From the NCBI RefSeq assembly GCF_006334915.2, contig NZ_VDMA02000003.1, positions 248,001-312,000 on the forward strand: a stretch of DNA of 64,000 bases, given 5' to 3'. Each line of letters opens with the position of its first letter. The stretch's first letter is position 1. This document shows, in pieces, positions 63,901-64,000 of this stretch. Position numbers and translations under genes: made by a program. Under the pieces are notes generated by a model. That model searched no databases. It saw nothing but the letters and a program-made list of their open reading frames with translations, and was not told the origin of the DNA. The DNA comes from Microbispora catharanthi. GTDB taxonomy: Bacteria; Actinomycetota; Actinomycetes; Streptosporangiales; Streptosporangiaceae.

Positions 63901-64000
63901 GGTCGAGCTCAAGCTCGGCGACGCCTACGAGTCCGAGGTGAACAGGAAGGCGTCGCTGGCGGTCCCCGAGGGCATGCCGGGACGCGGCCTCACCAAGGAG
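60905..64000 (+). CDS. eccC: Type VII secretion ATPase EccC, C-terminus cut by window edge
   Basis: The open frame runs from ATG 60905 to the window end: 1032 residues are visible. The start SIVVVSRPERRPGPKPPRGE is typical of EccC, followed by a double membrane segment near residues 40-80. The first ATPase domain has Walker A GATGSGKS near 483, FVLVDFKGGATF and Walker B FVVIDEF near 595. The second has an intact GGTQSGKS near 838. No FHA domain is present, unlike the EssC-like protein at 22878. EccC recognises and pulls WXG substrates through the ESX pore. A third ATPase domain probably lies beyond the window. Confidence 0.95.
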   Translation, partial: MSIVVVSRPERRPGPKPPRGEILLESPPEIPEVQPQGLMSMLTYVPMLAGGAAMALMFTAGGTGNPLMYVASGLFAVSMVGMSVGQLGRNAGERRNRLNGLRRDYFRYLGQIRRKVRRAAVQQREALEWSGPPPDSLWWIAMGPRLWERRPRDDDFATVRLGTGVQKLAIQLVPPDTKPVEDLDALSAGALRRFVRAHATVSELPVAVALHSFARIHLTGDPTAMRELVRAVIAQLVVFHSPDDMRIMICASKEWMPHWEWVKWLPHALHPEQADAAGQVRLMAENLAHLDALVGEELRERARFRPGASAEALPYHVVIVDGGHVPHDSQLGSDAIQGVTVIDLSGVTGPAPEAITLRLDVQPDGFHMVKIDHAGRRSSNRLGDPDSLGYAQAEGLARQLAPLRASAGAQGEAQDVLGVNTSLTDLLGVGDPVHLDPAVIWQPRAGRNRLRVPIGLGADGRVVELDIKESAQGGMGPHGLVIGATGSGKSELLRTLVLGLAITHSSEILNFVLVDFKGGATFLGLESLSHVSAVITNLEDELPLVDRMHDALHGEMVRRQELLRAAGNYASLRDYERAREQGADLKPMPTLFVVIDEFSELLTAKPEFIDLFVMIGRLGRSLGVHLLLASQRLEEGRLRGLDTHLSYRIGLRTFSAMESRVVLGVADAYELPPAPGNGYLKYDTTGMTRFKAAYVSGPHHADPARSAPGEAGRPVRDVVEYGTAFAPVEVTETPRELAPAEEPGGSRHSLLDVVVGRLTGHGPPAHRIWLPPLAEPPTLAHLLPPLSVTPELGLTTASWGGRGMLHAIVGIVDRPFEQRRDPFWLDLSGGAGHVGVAGGTQSGKSTVLRTLITSMALMHTPREVQFYCLDFGGGSLASLEALPHVGGVASRLDADRVRRTVAEISTILERREADFAEHGIESVAAYRRMRAESGRDGDGWGDVFLVVDGWLTLRQEFESLEPVVTDIAARGLGYGIHVVAATNKWSEFRASIRDLFGTRVELKLGDAYESEVNRKASLAVPEGMPGRGLTKE

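Overview
The window is very GC-rich, uses many GTG starts, and packs genes into translationally coupled runs. It carries actinobacterial hallmarks: an acyl-CoA carboxylase beta subunit with a tiny epsilon subunit, a Tad/Flp pilus operon, and a type VII secretion (T7SS/ESX) locus with EccB, EccC and EccD. I read it as chromosome of a filamentous, non-mycobacterial actinomycete, perhaps of the Streptosporangium group; the exact family is inference. No rRNA, tRNA, transposase, integrase or CRISPR array was seen.

Layout. 1-5348 (minus strand): 5' part of phosphoenolpyruvate carboxylase, a small membrane protein, and a two-gene ABC exporter. 5569-10635 (plus): acyl-CoA carboxylase beta and epsilon subunits, a NYN-domain protein, and an alkylation-repair pair (Ada/AraC/AlkA fusion plus Ogt), closed by strong hairpins. 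10717-22370 (minus): a secreted protein, a lipoprotein, and a Tad pilus operon (CpaB-like, TadZ-like, TadA, TadB, TadC, Flp pilin, three TadE/G-type pseudopilins, and a LysM/BTAD membrane protein). Most junctions in it are 4-nt stop/start overlaps.

22371-28009: a regulatory intergenic region, then an FHA-containing multi-ATPase FtsK/EssC-like protein (plus) facing a WXG100 protein (minus) across a perfect 17-bp hairpin. 28144-31866 is a metabolic and regulatory insert: a Rox-like FAD monooxygenase with a divergent TetR regulator, and an Rrf2 regulator with an SDR reductase. Both pairs have clear inverted-repeat operators.

32039-64000 is the main T7SS island. It starts with EccB (plus) and ends with EccD (minus) and EccC (plus, cut by the window end). 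Between them lie an operon for a YbaB-like protein, a WXG100-like protein, a 3258-residue giant and two paralogous small acidic proteins; an AraC/cupin pair; a minus-strand operon of a Gly-rich WXG-like substrate, a membrane-associated protein, an SseB-like protein and a Cys-containing small protein; a plus-strand operon with an EsxB/EsxA-like pair and further WXG/Gly-rich proteins; more YbaB-like proteins; and a PadR regulator with a GDSL hydrolase. EccE and a mycosin protease are not in view.

The most unusual content is the giant-protein operon. The giant has a WXG100-like N-terminus, a transmembrane segment, six recurring beta / Gly-Ser-hairpin / beta modules, and a duplicated HEISD-containing module near residues 900-1095 and 3020-3215. 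Two paralogous downstream genes look like immunity or chaperone partners. I propose a T7SS-exported giant effector or pore-like polymorphic toxin system; this is inference from sequence pattern and context.
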